A stretch of DNA of 64,000 nt from Membranipora membranacea (GCA_914767715.1 OU612071.1:1426001-1490000), one strand, 5' to 3'; numbered from the stretch's first letter, positions 45,827-57,342 are shown. Translations and numbers: made by a program. Notes: generated from the sequence alone by a model not told the origin.

Positions 45827-48575
45827 CTATATATTTATATATCTATATATTTATTATATAATATATATACATACATAGGTGGAACGCAATAAATCCACAT
45901 TACACTATGTTAAGTTTGAAAATAGTTACTCACCAGTAGTGGCTGAGATGTGGCTGTATCAGCATTAGAGTTGGAACTTGCTGATGATTGCATCTGGAGC
46001 GTCTAAAAACAAAATAGAATGGGCCATTAAATTTTATAATGAATACATGAACAATATTGATCATTTTAAAGATTGCAATGTATTGGTTGCTGCAGTGGCT
46101 AGGATCAGAAACATAGACCGTGGTGATTTTCTCTCACCACTTTAACTTCCTTACCCAGAGCCTACTCTCGGAACTACACATAAACTAACCATACCAGATC
46201 CTGTGTTCAAGACAGGGAATCCACACCCTATATGCAACAAACATACTACATGGTCTCAAAACAACTGTGATGCCAGTAAATATCAATATCAAGATTAAGA
46301 TCACCCGCCCCTCGTGCCATAGTCCACTCAAATTAACCACATTGAGCATCGTACAACTCATACACAAGTCAGGGAGTTTACTTGTTTGCGCCACAGCCAG
46401 TGAACAGCCGCAAAAAATGCATTCTTCTACACATATATATGGACCTTTTCAAATTATTTGCAAACAATAGTCTGTTCACAGTATCAGGTATATGAAAGAA
46501 TGTGAGAAGTTTGCCATGAAACACACATTTCTTAGCAGACGCTGTTTGGTCATCATTTATCAGTCTGCACCTTCATGGTCATATTTTTCCTCATTCTTAA
46601 GATCTGTGACTCTGTGAGTTTGATGAAGGTTTTTTCGTCTACTGCTTCAGCTGTTAGAAGAAAAAGAGCACAATTAGTCACCAATATGTTGCCAACCCGG
46701 TAAACAGAACTGTTTCAATTTTTGTAATACCACCACAAAGCAATCTAATAGTAAAATATTTTATTACTAATTGCATCTACATCTACATCTCTGAGTGGAA
46801 AGATTATGACTATTACTGATATTTTGTATATATTGGAGATGGATTTTATGTAGGCCAACCAATAGCAACATAGGACTGCTGCATTTCCTAACTTTACTTT
46901 TGGCAATCGAAAGTTAGAAAATGCCACAGTTCTATGGATAGTAAGGAGTAAAAGGGGAGTGTGTTTTAAAGTATAGCAGTGTTGTTGATTGGATCTAGAG
47001 GGCAAGAACCACTCTAAGGCATTACGAAGAGTCAATCAATCATAACAGTAGCATGAGGCACCAAAAGCAACTCAGATCTGGGAATTTATGTGGTATTGTC
47101 ATCAGTTTCCATAGCAACAATATTAGAGTAGGATAATTTTTAATCTTTAGCAAACAAGAGGTTGTTACCACTGAGCCAACATTTGCATTTTTCATCAGTG
47201 ATTTGAAAACTAGAACTGAAGGAAGAAGTCTGTTTGGCCTTCACTCACTGTCATATCGGACTGATAATATCAGAAATCAACTAGCGAATCCCTTACACTG
47301 CAGTGCAGAAACTATGAGCAATGAGTTACATGAAAGTAAGTATAACAAACATGATTTTCTTTCTTTTCTCAGACAGTGTACAATGTGTCAATAAAGAGGG
47401 AGTTCATTGCTCTAGTATACTGTAGATTTTTGCAAAATTATTCAGCCTTGGAACGAATCTGCTTGATTGTCAGACCTTTCAGTCATAAAAAAGAAGGATA
47501 TAATTGGGAACGAGCGGTGCAGTTAGCTGCACATAGAAGGAGACTGGCAAGCAATACAAATTATCAGTACGCAATTACAACATTTAGCTACTATCCTATG
47601 TGTGTAGTCAAGCCCTTGCCAGGTCATTTAGGCCTACTTGTGTTTAGTTCGATCATTATTTTGCTTCATCCTCATGCTGGTAATAGGCCTAGCCTCCCCC
47701 GCCCCCCAGGGGGTCTAACACTTTTGTTTAAAAAAAGGTCAAACCAAATCAGTTCAGCAATTTCTCACTTATTGGTTTTGATCAAGCTATATAGATACCG
47801 AACCCTTAGTTATTGACAGCAATCTTCAAATGTTTTAAATTCAATGCCAAAGGTTTTTTTCTGATTTGGTAGGCCAATTACCGGAAAGTATACTACTCGG
47901 AAAAATGTGGGTACCCAGGGCATATTATGCTACTTAAACTAGCTCAAAGATAACAGAATGAGGCTTTATTTTCAGCATTGTCACCCTATGGGCAAAATAT
48001 TTGCAGCAACTAATTGCCCAAATTAGGGACTGAACTTAGCTTGAATTTACTGACAATTTTGGGACTTGAGCCTCAATTACATACTTTGAGCTATAAAGCC
48101 TTTAATGACCACCCTTTCACTGACTAGCTGATTAATTTGTAATTAGGACCAACTGATACAGATTAACTGGTAAAGTAGTTGTTTGACGAATAATGCTAAA
48201 TCCAGCCAACTACGGCTTAGTGTCAACCATAAATTTGGATACGCTTAAGCTATATACTATGAAAATGACTCTCTTAATCAGTGCCATCACACAATGATAA
48301 AGGAGTTGGGCATATCGCCATCTTCACTCACCAATTGCAAAGTCTACGACATCAATTCCGAACTCTTGCAGGAAATGTTCTGATCTACGTATATCTGGAT
48401 TAAAATTCATCCCTGGAGCTAACTGCTGAGAAGGTCTAACTATATGTTGAGATGGTATTGCTGAATGCTGAGTAGTAGCTGCAGTAGAAGGTAGAGGAGT
48501 TGTTACAGACTGTAGCGGTATATATTCAGAGCGGTAAGTTTGCAGCATTTCTTCCTCTGTTGTGCACAGGTCCAT
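42414..48575 (-). CDS. SAMD3-like protein, nine coding exons, 479 aa
   Basis: Exons in transcript order: 48575-48332, 46650-46571, 46002-45934, 45598-45408, 44979-44877, 44317-43993, 43566-43421, 42984-42942 and 42652-42414. Their lengths sum to 1440 nt (480 codons) and every intron is GT-AG with agreeing phase. The N-terminal part ends in a SAM-like segment (F-G-I-D-V-V-D-F-A-I, D-E-K-T-F-I-K-L-T). Residues about 180-255 match the SAMD3-like pattern: Y-P-G-R, P-T-N-T-D-K-R-E-L-A, then G-G-A-I-D-Y-C-I-K-N-I-K-R-R-I-R-K. About 260-335 is a Ser/Thr/Pro-rich linker, followed by I-L-Q-T-Y-P-F-L, a second motif of the family. The start ATG at 48575 begins the only open N-terminal exon. Function of this family is unknown; many copies are typical in invertebrates and fish. 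Confidence 0.78.
45785..45870. repeat. (TA)n microsatellite
   Basis: An interrupted TA/TATC dinucleotide tract lies within intron 3 of the SAMD3-like gene. Confidence 0.9.
46651..48331. other. First intron of the SAMD3-like gene
   Basis: The 1.7-kb intron contains short ORFs without domain features and a single arm of the ATTTGC-type repeat at 47973-48011 (see the foldback element at 48870). No other gene was recognised. Confidence 0.6.
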
Positions 48576-48869
48576 ATTGAATTGAATATTGGATTCTTTT
48601 GATGAATAAACAGAAAGTGTTCAAAAATTCCAATGTGCTCGTTCATTACCAGAATCCTTGCAAAGAACAGTCAATAAAAGCTGTAATTGTAATGCTGACA
48701 TATCTAGGTTCGGTCGCGCATCATGGGTATTTATTGCTCGGAGAAATCAGCTTGAAATTCTTGGAGGCGCAAAAATATAAATCATTCAAAGAAGAGGCAT
48801 TTGTTTAAATCGCTGCTGCCACACAGCCAAATGTGACTTCTGTAGAGCTCAAAACTAATAATATCAGGC

Positions 48870-49085
48870 TGCAATCTCAGCATTCTCACTACACCTGATG
48901 AGCAAATAATTTGCGCCAATTAATAGTCAAGATGAAATTAATTATCTACTGTATCATGTGATGTAGTTACTGTCTACTAGTGGCAATTAATGACGTCATC
49001 AGCTAGTGGTAAATTTCATGGGCTGATGTTGAAGATCAGTTCGTGCAAATTATTTGCCCATTAGGGGACAACTATGAGATTAAAG
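48870..49085. mobile_element. Short foldback MITE
   Basis: The left arm (AATCTCAGCATTCTCAC ... GAGCAAATAATTTGCGC) is inverted in the right arm, whose reverse complement reads AATCTCATAGTTGTCCC ... GGGCAAATAATTTGCAC. A single related arm at 47973-48011 (CAGCATTGTCACCCTATGGG) shows that this is a dispersed family. There is no ORF. Confidence 0.55.
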
Positions 49086-49743
49086 TCTTATTTAGTTATC
49101 TTTTTGTCTCACCATAAACTTGAAACTAACTATAGAGAATAAATATTTTTTTGTCAAATTTTATGCCTTCAGTCCTCTTATCCTTGGGTTTCAACATGAA
49201 TTTATGCATTAGCGATAAGGCCAATTCTTACCCCTCATGCACTGCGACGTCATTTCTGCAGGAAAATATCCCGAGTATTATTGAATTTTGCCGTTGTATT
49301 GTATTTACTAGTTTTCAGATCCTCGTTGTCACAACTCCGGAAATTCAGAAAGCTGTCAGAGAATTTTGTGTTAAGCAAAATGAGGTATATGGATTTTTGT
49401 GGTTAACTGGCTTTATTGGGTCTAAAATATTCACACCTCCCTCTAAGAGGTAATATGAGATGTTCCACACATCTGTTGCAATTAAACTAAAGAACATTAG
49501 GATTTGGTGTTTGATGATAAGTGCAACAGAAGAGAAGTTGGAACCATCAGTATTCCTACTCAGCTTTATATGTTAACTATGTTGTACACATATTGGACTC
49601 ACATTTAATACTGCATAGGATTTTCATCACACTTTTGCGTAACTTTAATTAAGATATACTGCAAGAGAAACTGGGTAGGGTTGATTGACTTAGTTTTCAA
49701 CCCGTGACTCTTGAGCTCAACTATTATATGTGAGGCTTTCTTG

Positions 49744-49772
49744 ATTGATTGTTGCTGCACCCTTGGGTGTAT
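49744..49772 (+). mobile_element. SINE family-1-like tail fragment
   Basis: TGATTGTTGCTGCACCC-TTGGGTGTATC resembles the tail of family 1 (GATTGTTCCAGC, then CACCCTCGGGTGTATAC), including the small CACCC/GGGTG hairpin. The tRNA-like head is missing. Confidence 0.4.
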
Positions 49773-49844
49773 CTAATAAATATCTAAATGGTCAGACGAC
49801 ATCGTAGCTTGTAAGTTATCAATGCCCATCATTTATCAGCAGAG

Positions 49845-49918
49845 CCCTAGTGGACGCTGGCTCTCAGCAGACAACAGTGTCAAACCAAGCCATTGAACCA
49901 GGACATTTCAACTAAATA
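49845..49918 (+). pseudogene. Retropepsin-like relic
   Basis: One frame reads A-L-V-D-A-G-S-Q-Q-T-T-V-S before a stop, close to the D-T/S-G-S active-site motif of LTR retrotransposon proteases. Only about 25 codons remain, so the origin (Gypsy-like or other) is uncertain. Confidence 0.4.
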
Positions 49919-50556
49919 GCCATTGTTGTGGAATTCCTCCTTGGATCCACTGATAGTTTCTCGCGCCTTACATCTTTAATACAAACAGGGTACTCTAGTT
50001 ATTCCCATGTAGCACCTATGCATTTTGAATTCTAGGTGCAGTTTTTGTTTCAATAGAATAGAATAGAACTCCAAAATCATGATTGTTTTCAAATTTGTCT
50101 TAGCTGCCTAAATAGCCGACTTCCTATTTATTTACTAATAATAATCTATGTTAATTCGGGATTAGTTGTGAGAAGAGAATTGAAGAAATGAGTAACGTCA
50201 CCAGTTTTATAGATAATCCTATCTCATCTTCAATTTGCTAATAGGAAACATAGACAACTAATAAACCTAGACAGTGCATCATATACAGAGGGCCCAACCC
50301 TAAGAAAGAGTTGAGAAAGAGTGGGAAAACAATGTCTTGTTGTGGATAGCTAGTGCTTCCATCACTGACTTTATCGGTCAGATTATTATAATCGGGCTTG
50401 CAAATTTAATTTTTAATTAGCTAATATTTTCTGTTTTTCCCTATTTAAATAAAGCCAAAGTTTCAACCTCGGCCACATCTTAATTTGAGATTCCAGGGCT
50501 AGATGGTTCTTGCCAGCCACATATATATATCTTTTATTTTAGTTTTATGCTACACA

Positions 50557-50561
50557 CTGAG
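50557..50561. repeat. Target-site duplication of the BEL element, left copy (5 bp)
   Basis: CTGAG here is repeated at 58504-58508. Five base pairs fits LTR retrotransposon integrases. Confidence 0.85.
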
Positions 50562-51088
50562 TGTCACAGCATATACACTTTGTCTTTGGCAGAATCGTAC
50601 TTTATTTAGCAAAACTGCAAATAAAATTCATGGTGTAAGGAACAGGTAATATAAGCAGTCGTGTTCGGTAATCATTACATCAAAAAGAAATTGCAGCAAG
50701 AGATATACATTAAATTAAAGTTAGTGTCAATTAATAAAAAGAAAATGGATATGAAAACAAAACATACCTCTTTGGCCTATTAGGTAAGGCATATGCTGCG
50801 TAAAGTTATAGTTTGGAATAAACTGTTTATTTTAATCTGAAAACAGTATCCTGTTCATAGCAGTAAACCTGATGACTATTGGTTTGAGCTGCTATCACCA
50901 TGGGTGTCTGTGAGACACTGATTTACAGTTAAAATCCTGTCAATTCACAACAAAAGAATGTCTACACAGTGCACTAATTGGAGCTTGAATTGGCCAGATA
51001 ACAAAGGCAACACATAGCATGGTGAGCAAGCGTAGCCCACGCTCCCAGACTATCAGTGAGGGCGTGCACGAAGCTCACCGCAGCTACA
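50562..51088 (-). mobile_element. 3' LTR of the BEL/Pao element (527 bp)
   Basis: Read in element orientation, the LTR starts TGTAGC and ends GTGACA. One difference from the other LTR was seen (C/T at about 50609). The complement of TTTATT at 50601-50606 is a poly(A) signal about 40 bp from the LTR end. The complement of CTCCCCCC at 51089-51096, next to the LTR, is the polypurine tract GGGGGGAG. Confidence 0.92.
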
Positions 51089-51477
51089 CTCCCCCCGAAT
51101 CACCCAGTGATTCCTCACTAATGGAAACCAGAATTGCATTACTACGTCAGAACCGGAATCAGGAACACCTGAGGCCTCAAAGCATACTGATCCCGCTGAG
51201 CAGCCCAGGGATTAAAGGGAAGCAACTCCAATCAGCAAACTGACAGAACTCCTTCCGTTGGAAACAAACAGGTTTACACAATGTTGAACACATCACCATG
51301 AGACTATGCATAATGCTTGATCCTTTTTGACAGAGAATTATGTTACAGTTATTTATTTTTTTTTTTTTGTAAAGAGAAAAAGTTTAACAGATTTGCGTTT
51401 TTTATTTATTTTATTGACAAAGTACATATAAATGAGTAGAAAAAGATAGGAAACACAGAGGCTTATGAGACGAAGGT

Positions 51478-54400
51478 TTAGCAAGCACTTCTACTGGTTT
51501 CGACCAACAACACAAGCTTGGTTATGGGTCGTACAAGAATAGATGTTTTGTCAGACAATTTATCATAAATCCGTACACTAGCATGTCTGACTAGTCCATC
51601 CTTACTTTGACTAACCTCTGTGACCAAACCTAGAGACCAATTTATTCTAGAGCATTGGTCGGCTAATATGACTACATCATTGATTGCGAGATTCCTGTTT
51701 ATCTTACTCCACTTTTGTCGGCATTGGAGGGTTGTTAGATATTCTTTAGACCAACGCTTCCAGAAAATGTCAGCAAGCGCTTGCACCCTAACCCAACGCT
51801 TTCTAGCATACACATCGTCATCAGTAAATGATCCAGGGATAGGTAACAGAATATTTGATTTCATGTGTAGTATATCATTGGGAGACAAAGGTCTCGCATC
51901 ACTGTCGACTGTAGTTAGTGGTCTGCTATTGACTATTGCCATACACTCATAAAACAAGGTACGCAATGAAGTGCTATCTAATCTCTCATTGATCTGGCCT
52001 GACAGACCTGATAGAACATTTCTTACAGAGCGTATCATGCGTTCCCAAGTACCCCCAAAATGACTGCTTTCTGGTGGGTTAAACCTGAACTCACAGCTAT
52101 TCTTTAGAAGAAACTCCTTTACTTTGGGGCAACCGATCATGTTGGTATGAGATTTACGTAGCTCGTTAGATGCACCCACAAAATTTGTTCCATTGTCACA
52201 ACGTAGAAGTCTTACATTTCCCCGTAGAGCAGTAAAGCATCTCAGACTATTTATGAACGCATCAGATGTGAGATCGTCTAGCATTTCAATATGTATAGCC
52301 CTACTTGATAGACAAGTGAAAATAAGCCCATAGCGTTTGATTATGGTGCGCCGATCTTTTACAGTGAAAGGACCAAACACATCGCATCCTGTATAAGTAA
52401 ATGGAGCTTCAATTTCAACCCTGTCAGCGGGCAGATCTGCCATTTTCTGAGTTTCTGTAGGTCTACGCAGACGCCTGCATGTTACACATCGATGAACATG
52501 TGATGATACAATACCATGTAAACCAATAATCCAATATCCAGCAGATCTGATCGCTCCCATGGTTGTTGTCCGCCCCTGATGGCCACAAGTGTTGTGATAG
52601 TGACCTACTATGATATTTGAGATATGCGACTCCTTTGGCAATACAGTTGGATGGTTTTCAACACCAGGTATCAATGCATGTTTGATTCTACCCCCTACTC
52701 TCATAATACCATCTGAATCCAAAAAGCAATCCAACTTCCACATACTACTAGTTTTTGGAATTGTTTTATCGGACTGTAAGCATTGAATCTCATAACTGAA
52801 CGAGCTAGCTTGCTCAGCACGGATTATACGTTTAGATACGGCCTGTACATCATTAACAGTAACCTTGCTATAGATATTGACAGCTTGCTTGCTCAGAATC
52901 TCATGCCTATGTTTGATAACTTTCTGTACTAAGGCTAAAGTATGAACAGCTTTCTTCCAACTAGAGAATCGAGAGCACAACTCCAGAAGGTATTCAGAAT
53001 GCGAGTCAACACAGATATCATGAGTAATTACCTCCTGCTTCAATTCTGGATCATCACAAGCTACATCAAAGTGACCAACACCAAATGTCTGCCACTCTGA
53101 TGGAGAGGAAGTCCATAGAAACTCTGGTCCACGAAACCATATCGACTGTGAGAGATTTGCGACTGATGAGACGCCTCGTGAGGCTAGATCTGCAGGATTC
53201 TGTTTGGTATTTACATATTGCCATTGAGTCACATCTGATATATCATGAATCTGAGATAACCTGTTTGATACATAAGTGCTGAATCGTTTTTCGTCATTGT
53301 TTAGATACCCTAGCACAATCTTAGAGTCACTCCACAGATAACACTTAGCCTCTATTTGTAGCTCTTCTGACAGCATTGCAGTCTGTTTCGCTGCCAGCAA
53401 TGCAGCTTGCAACTCAAGCCTAGGTATGGTCGTTACTTTGACAGGGGTAACACGTGACTTTCCAAATATCAGAGTACAATGTACTTCACCCTTATCATTG
53501 ATGGATCTGAGATATGAGCATGCTCCATATCCTGATAGGCTTGCATCTGCGAATGTGTGTATTTCTTGTTTGACTGCGTTGAAATCTGGAGGATTGACGA
53601 CCCGCTGAATATTTAGATTTGACAAACTAGACATGTGTTTGTTCCAAACAGCCCATTGTTCAGCATAGTCATCGCTCAAGATTTCATCCCAGCCATATCC
53701 TGATCTGCATGCATTCTGAAGAATAATACGGCCTGACAGTATGAGAGGGGAGATTAATCCCAGTGGGTCGTACAATGATGCAATATTAGACAGCATGTTT
53801 CTGCGTGTGTATGGTTGATCTGATGCGGTGAACTCAAACTTGAATGAATCAGATTCTAATGACCACAAGAGACCCAGGGCTCGCTCTGTAGAGCTACATA
53901 GATTGACATTGTCAGTTACTACTGCACAGTCTGATGCTGGGAATGCTTGTAGAACTTCTGGCTTGTTGCTTAGAAGCTTGTGAACCCGTAGATTAGCTTT
54001 AGCGCACACATCCCTAGTCTGATTTAGAAGATTGATTGCTTCAGGTACTGAACTGACACTACCTAGACCATCGTCGACATAAAAGTTTGATGATATGAAC
54101 GATTTAGCTGGGTCATTAGCATAGTCTGCGGCTAGTCTGTTTAGCCCATACTTGGCACAGTTTGGAGAAGATCGTGCCCCAAAAATGTGCACACGCATCC
54201 TATACACAACAGGCTTACCCTGCTCTAACCATATAAATCTGAGATAGTCACGCTGATTTGGAGTTACCCTAAACCTGTGGTACATTTTCTCTACATCACA
54301 AGAAATGGCAACTTGATTTCTTCTAAATCTTAGCAGAACACCTATGAGAGGATTGTTGAGATCGGGACCTTGTAATAGTGTGTCATTCAGGCTCACCCCT

Positions 54401-57342
54401 TGGTATTTAGCAGAACAGTCGAACACAACACGAATTTTCTTCTTCTGTTTGTGGAAAACCCCGTGATGTGGTAAATACCAACACTCCCTCTTTTTTAGTT
54501 CTGAACTTGGTACCTTTTCAGCTTCCCCACGATCAATCACACCCTGCATGAACTCATAATATTGCTTAGCATAATCGGGATTGCGCTGAAATTTTGACTG
54601 GAGATACTCAAACCTGGTCAGTGCAGCATGATAGTTGTTAGACAGGCTAGGAGAGTCTGTCTTGAACGGCAGAGGCATAGTGTAAAACATGTCTTCATCT
54701 TGATATGTTTGGTTGTCTAGTATTTCAAGAAATTTCATATCCTGTTGTGACATAGTTTTAGAATCGACTGAGAGAAAGTCAGCATCACACACTAGTTTCA
54801 TGAGATCAGAGGGAGATAACTCCTGCACCTCAGTTTGAAGCGCTACAGTAACCTCAGGCTGAGACAGTATGGGGTCAAGACTATTTGTGAGTTGATTACA
54901 TTCATCTATAGGTTGACAGAGCAATGCATGGCTAATCCCTAATTCATCTACAAAATCATTATGTATCACAGGCTCATCATCACCGGCCGGACCAAGAATA
55001 CACCAACCTACTGGTGTTTTCACTGCGCATGGTGTGTTTTCAGGTGCCTCAATAAGCTGTTGATAGCGAGTAGTTGCAATACAATCTCTACCTATTAGAA
55101 TATCAACGCCACAGTTCAGCTTAGGGGCGATCAGATGAGATATTGGTCTGAGATGATTGTATTTATCTATGTCATCACATAAAGGAATACTTGACTGAAT
55201 ATATGGTATGTATTGGCGACTGAATGTAGGAGGCATCTTGACAATGTTGCCGCAGTAGAACCCACGAACTCTCAACCCATGAAACTTCCTAGATGTAACG
55301 GCACACTTCTGACTGGTCATCGTTGATATTTTCAAGGGTGTAGCTTCAGATCTGGCTGTAATCTTAGAGGCAAGATCATTTGTGATGAATGTCTTGTTAG
55401 ACTGATCGTCCAAGAGGGCATAGGTCAAAAAGCTATCTGGGTTTTCATCAGTTGAAAGCCACACTGGGACAATTTTAGTGAATATTCTACGAGTTTCTAA
55501 CATGATATGGGTGTTTGTACACGCAGCTTGTGGAATTGTCTTCTCACTGTTTGTTTCAGGCTGATTATCAGCATCATGGAGCAACGAATGATGCCGAGAA
55601 CCTTTACACAATCTACATTTCCACGTTTTATCACATGTTTTCACACCATGACCCTGACCCAAGCATCGGAAGCATAATTTATGATCTCTCACTGATTTTA
55701 GCTTAGCAGATTGATCCGTTGTCTTGAAGCTCTTGCACTGAGCCACGTACCTATGGTCTGTACCATGACAGATGATACATTCAGATTTATGGTGCTTTTC
55801 TTCATTCACACTATTATTAGTCACAGCACGAACAGGTCTGGATCTTGGAGCTGGGGTTGGTGACACTAGTTTAGAGTGACTAGATTGAGGTATGACTGCT
55901 AACTGCCGTACGGCTGTTAGTGATGATATAGGATTGTTAGCAGATTTTGTTTGTCTGATTAGATATTCTACGAACATGCTAAAACTAGGATAGTCGTCAG
56001 CATTAGCAATCATATACTCAGTCACACGTTCATTCCACTTATTTACTAAGTAGTCAGGCAGAAGCGCTAGGATTTTCTGATTTTCAGAGCAGCTATCAAG
56101 ATTAGTTAGGTGTGGTATATCGGCCATAGCTGCTCTGCACTGTTTCAGGTAATTGGTAAGACGCTTGAGTGCCTTTGGATCGTTGGGAGGGACTTTTGGC
56201 CAGTTTTTTAGTTTCTTACTGAACGCCTGTGCTGCCAAAAATGAGCTGCCGTAGTCGTTATCAAGAGTATCAATAGCATCAGTGAACGCTTGTTCAGATT
56301 TCAGAATACAATAGCCTCGTACAGCCTCAGCAGCTTCGCCTGATGTATACTTTTGCAAGTGATACAGTTTGTCATCAGAACTCATATGCTTTTTCCGATT
56401 GATGAAGTTCATGAATTGCTTACGCCATTCCTGATATAACATAATATCACCAGAGAAAATATTTGGCTCTACAATAGGATAATGAGCATCGCTAATACTC
56501 TCAGATATTTTCTCTAACAGGGCTGTCTGCAAGCTACAGTTACATGAGCTACCACTATGACTAGCTAAATGAGCATGTGCACTGGCTAATGGAGGCTTAG
56601 CTACCAGGGTTCCATTATCACGACATTGTACAACTGTGTCCGAGACAATAGGTCTATTGTATGGAGGTTCTGGAGTACTATTTACGCATGGTTGGCTATG
56701 ATGATTATAATACAGCTCAGCTTGTTGGCTATTCATGGATGGCGTATTACAAGATAAACGAGGCAAAGGTTTAGGTCTAGTGCTCTGATGGCTAGCTAGT
56801 CTGCTAGCTTGATTATCTAAATGATCCCGAAAGCTTTCATTTCTGGTGATATGAGCTAATTTAACTGAACTGAAGGCAGCAGTTTTCGATAATCTAGGTG
56901 CAGGAGTTGGCACAAATTCTTCCTTCCTATATGATCTGACTGGCGTCGAATAAGAATCATGGTCAGAATCTGAATCATCTAGATTATGTATAATAGCTGG
57001 TATAGAAATATTTGGTGCTGCCGCCTGAAATGTGTAGGTTAAAGGATTGCACTCTGTATCTGCTACATGTTTAGATTTATTGGCAGTAGCAGACGATTCC
57101 AAAGCAACAAGCTCAGATTTTAATGTGGAGAGATTTTTCTCCATTTCATGGATAGATTCAAGCTTCTGCTCAATGGATGATTTACTTGTGTCAGACCTTT
57201 TTAACCTGTGGCTAAGTATCCTTTGAATGAGTGCTGCCTTATTACCATATGAGGGCTTCCCCGCCTCCCTAAGAATGCTCCGGAGATCAGCATTGCGCTC
57301 CCCAACCAATTCATCGGAAGTATAAACACTACTAGATGCCAT
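51478..57342 (-). CDS. BEL/Pao gag-pol polyprotein (1954 aa)
   Basis: The start is the ATG at 57342 (context AAAATGG); the frame is open 15 codons further upstream but has no ATG there. Domains in order: SAP-like N terminus (about 8-48); DUF1759-type gag (about 290-460); zinc knuckles (about 520-590; C-F-R-C-L-G-Q-G-H, C-R-L-C); aspartic protease near 645 (A-L-L-D-D-Q-S-N) with I-L-I-G-R-D further on; reverse transcriptase with Y-V-D-D at about 1088-1091; RNase H (T-F-A-D-A-S); integrase with an H-H-C-C zinc site (G-H-Q-G-R, C-V-T-C), then G-C-D-V-F-G-P-F, R-C-D-N-G-T-N-F and P-E-S-S-H-F-G-G-T-W-E. Motifs for each enzyme are present. The protease has D-D-Q-S rather than the common D-T/S-G, as is usual for this A17-type family. 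Confidence 0.94.
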   Translation of the reverse strand: MASSSVYTSDELVGERNADLRSILREAGKPSYGNKAALIQRILSHRLKRSDTSKSSIEQKLESIHEMEKNLSTLKSELVALESSATANKSKHVADTECNPLTYTFQAAAPNISIPAIIHNLDDSDSDHDSYSTPVRSYRKEEFVPTPAPRLSKTAAFSSVKLAHITRNESFRDHLDNQASRLASHQSTRPKPLPRLSCNTPSMNSQQAELYYNHHSQPCVNSTPEPPYNRPIVSDTVVQCRDNGTLVAKPPLASAHAHLASHSGSSCNCSLQTALLEKISESISDAHYPIVEPNIFSGDIMLYQEWRKQFMNFINRKKHMSSDDKLYHLQKYTSGEAAEAVRGYCILKSEQAFTDAIDTLDNDYGSSFLAAQAFSKKLKNWPKVPPNDPKALKRLTNYLKQCRAAMADIPHLTNLDSCSENQKILALLPDYLVNKWNERVTEYMIANADDYPSFSMFVEYLIRQTKSANNPISSLTAVRQLAVIPQSSHSKLVSPTPAPRSRPVRAVTNNSVNEEKHHKSECIICHGTDHRYVAQCKSFKTTDQSAKLKSVRDHKLCFRCLGQGHGVKTCDKTWKCRLCKGSRHHSLLHDADNQPETNSEKTIPQAACTNTHIMLETRRIFTKIVPVWLSTDENPDSFLTYALLDDQSNKTFITNDLASKITARSEATPLKISTMTSQKCAVTSRKFHGLRVRGFYCGNIVKMPPTFSRQYIPYIQSSIPLCDDIDKYNHLRPISHLIAPKLNCGVDILIGRDCIATTRYQQLIEAPENTPCAVKTPVGWCILGPAGDDEPVIHNDFVDELGISHALLCQPIDECNQLTNSLDPILSQPEVTVALQTEVQELSPSDLMKLVCDADFLSVDSKTMSQQDMKFLEILDNQTYQDEDMFYTMPLPFKTDSPSLSNNYHAALTRFEYLQSKFQRNPDYAKQYYEFMQGVIDRGEAEKVPSSELKKRECWYLPHHGVFHKQKKKIRVVFDCSAKYQGVSLNDTLLQGPDLNNPLIGVLLRFRRNQVAISCDVEKMYHRFRVTPNQRDYLRFIWLEQGKPVVYRMRVHIFGARSSPNCAKYGLNRLAADYANDPAKSFISSNFYVDDGLGSVSSVPEAINLLNQTRDVCAKANLRVHKLLSNKPEVLQAFPASDCAVVTDNVNLCSSTERALGLLWSLESDSFKFEFTASDQPYTRRNMLSNIASLYDPLGLISPLILSGRIILQNACRSGYGWDEILSDDYAEQWAVWNKHMSSLSNLNIQRVVNPPDFNAVKQEIHTFADASLSGYGACSYLRSINDKGEVHCTLIFGKSRVTPVKVTTIPRLELQAALLAAKQTAMLSEELQIEAKCYLWSDSKIVLGYLNNDEKRFSTYVSNRLSQIHDISDVTQWQYVNTKQNPADLASRGVSSVANLSQSIWFRGPEFLWTSSPSEWQTFGVGHFDVACDDPELKQEVITHDICVDSHSEYLLELCSRFSSWKKAVHTLALVQKVIKHRHEILSKQAVNIYSKVTVNDVQAVSKRIIRAEQASSFSYEIQCLQSDKTIPKTSSMWKLDCFLDSDGIMRVGGRIKHALIPGVENHPTVLPKESHISNIIVGHYHNTCGHQGRTTTMGAIRSAGYWIIGLHGIVSSHVHRCVTCRRLRRPTETQKMADLPADRVEIEAPFTYTGCDVFGPFTVKDRRTIIKRYGLIFTCLSSRAIHIEMLDDLTSDAFINSLRCFTALRGNVRLLRCDNGTNFVGASNELRKSHTNMIGCPKVKEFLLKNSCEFRFNPPESSHFGGTWERMIRSVRNVLSGLSGQINERLDSTSLRTLFYECMAIVNSRPLTTVDSDARPLSPNDILHMKSNILLPIPGSFTDDDVYARKRWVRVQALADIFWKRWSKEYLTTLQCRQKWSKINRNLAINDVVILADQCSRINWSLGLVTEVSQSKDGLVRHASVRIYDKLSDKTSILVRPITKLVLLVETSRSAC

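Larger units (their letters stand above)
49086..50556. other. Region between the SAMD3-like gene and the BEL element
   Basis: Mostly non-coding. It holds a SINE-tail-like hairpin at 49744-49772 and a protease-like relic at 49845-49915, both listed separately. No exon was recognised elsewhere. Confidence 0.4.

Noticed and set aside
47203-47816. Two plus-strand ORFs inside the first intron of the SAMD3-like gene
   Set aside because: No domain, no matching splice signals, and they lie in an intron of a gene with a consistent model.
51019-51243. 74-codon ORF at the inner edge of the BEL LTR
   Set aside because: It begins inside the LTR on the strand opposite to the element, and the same start recurs in the other LTR at 58434.
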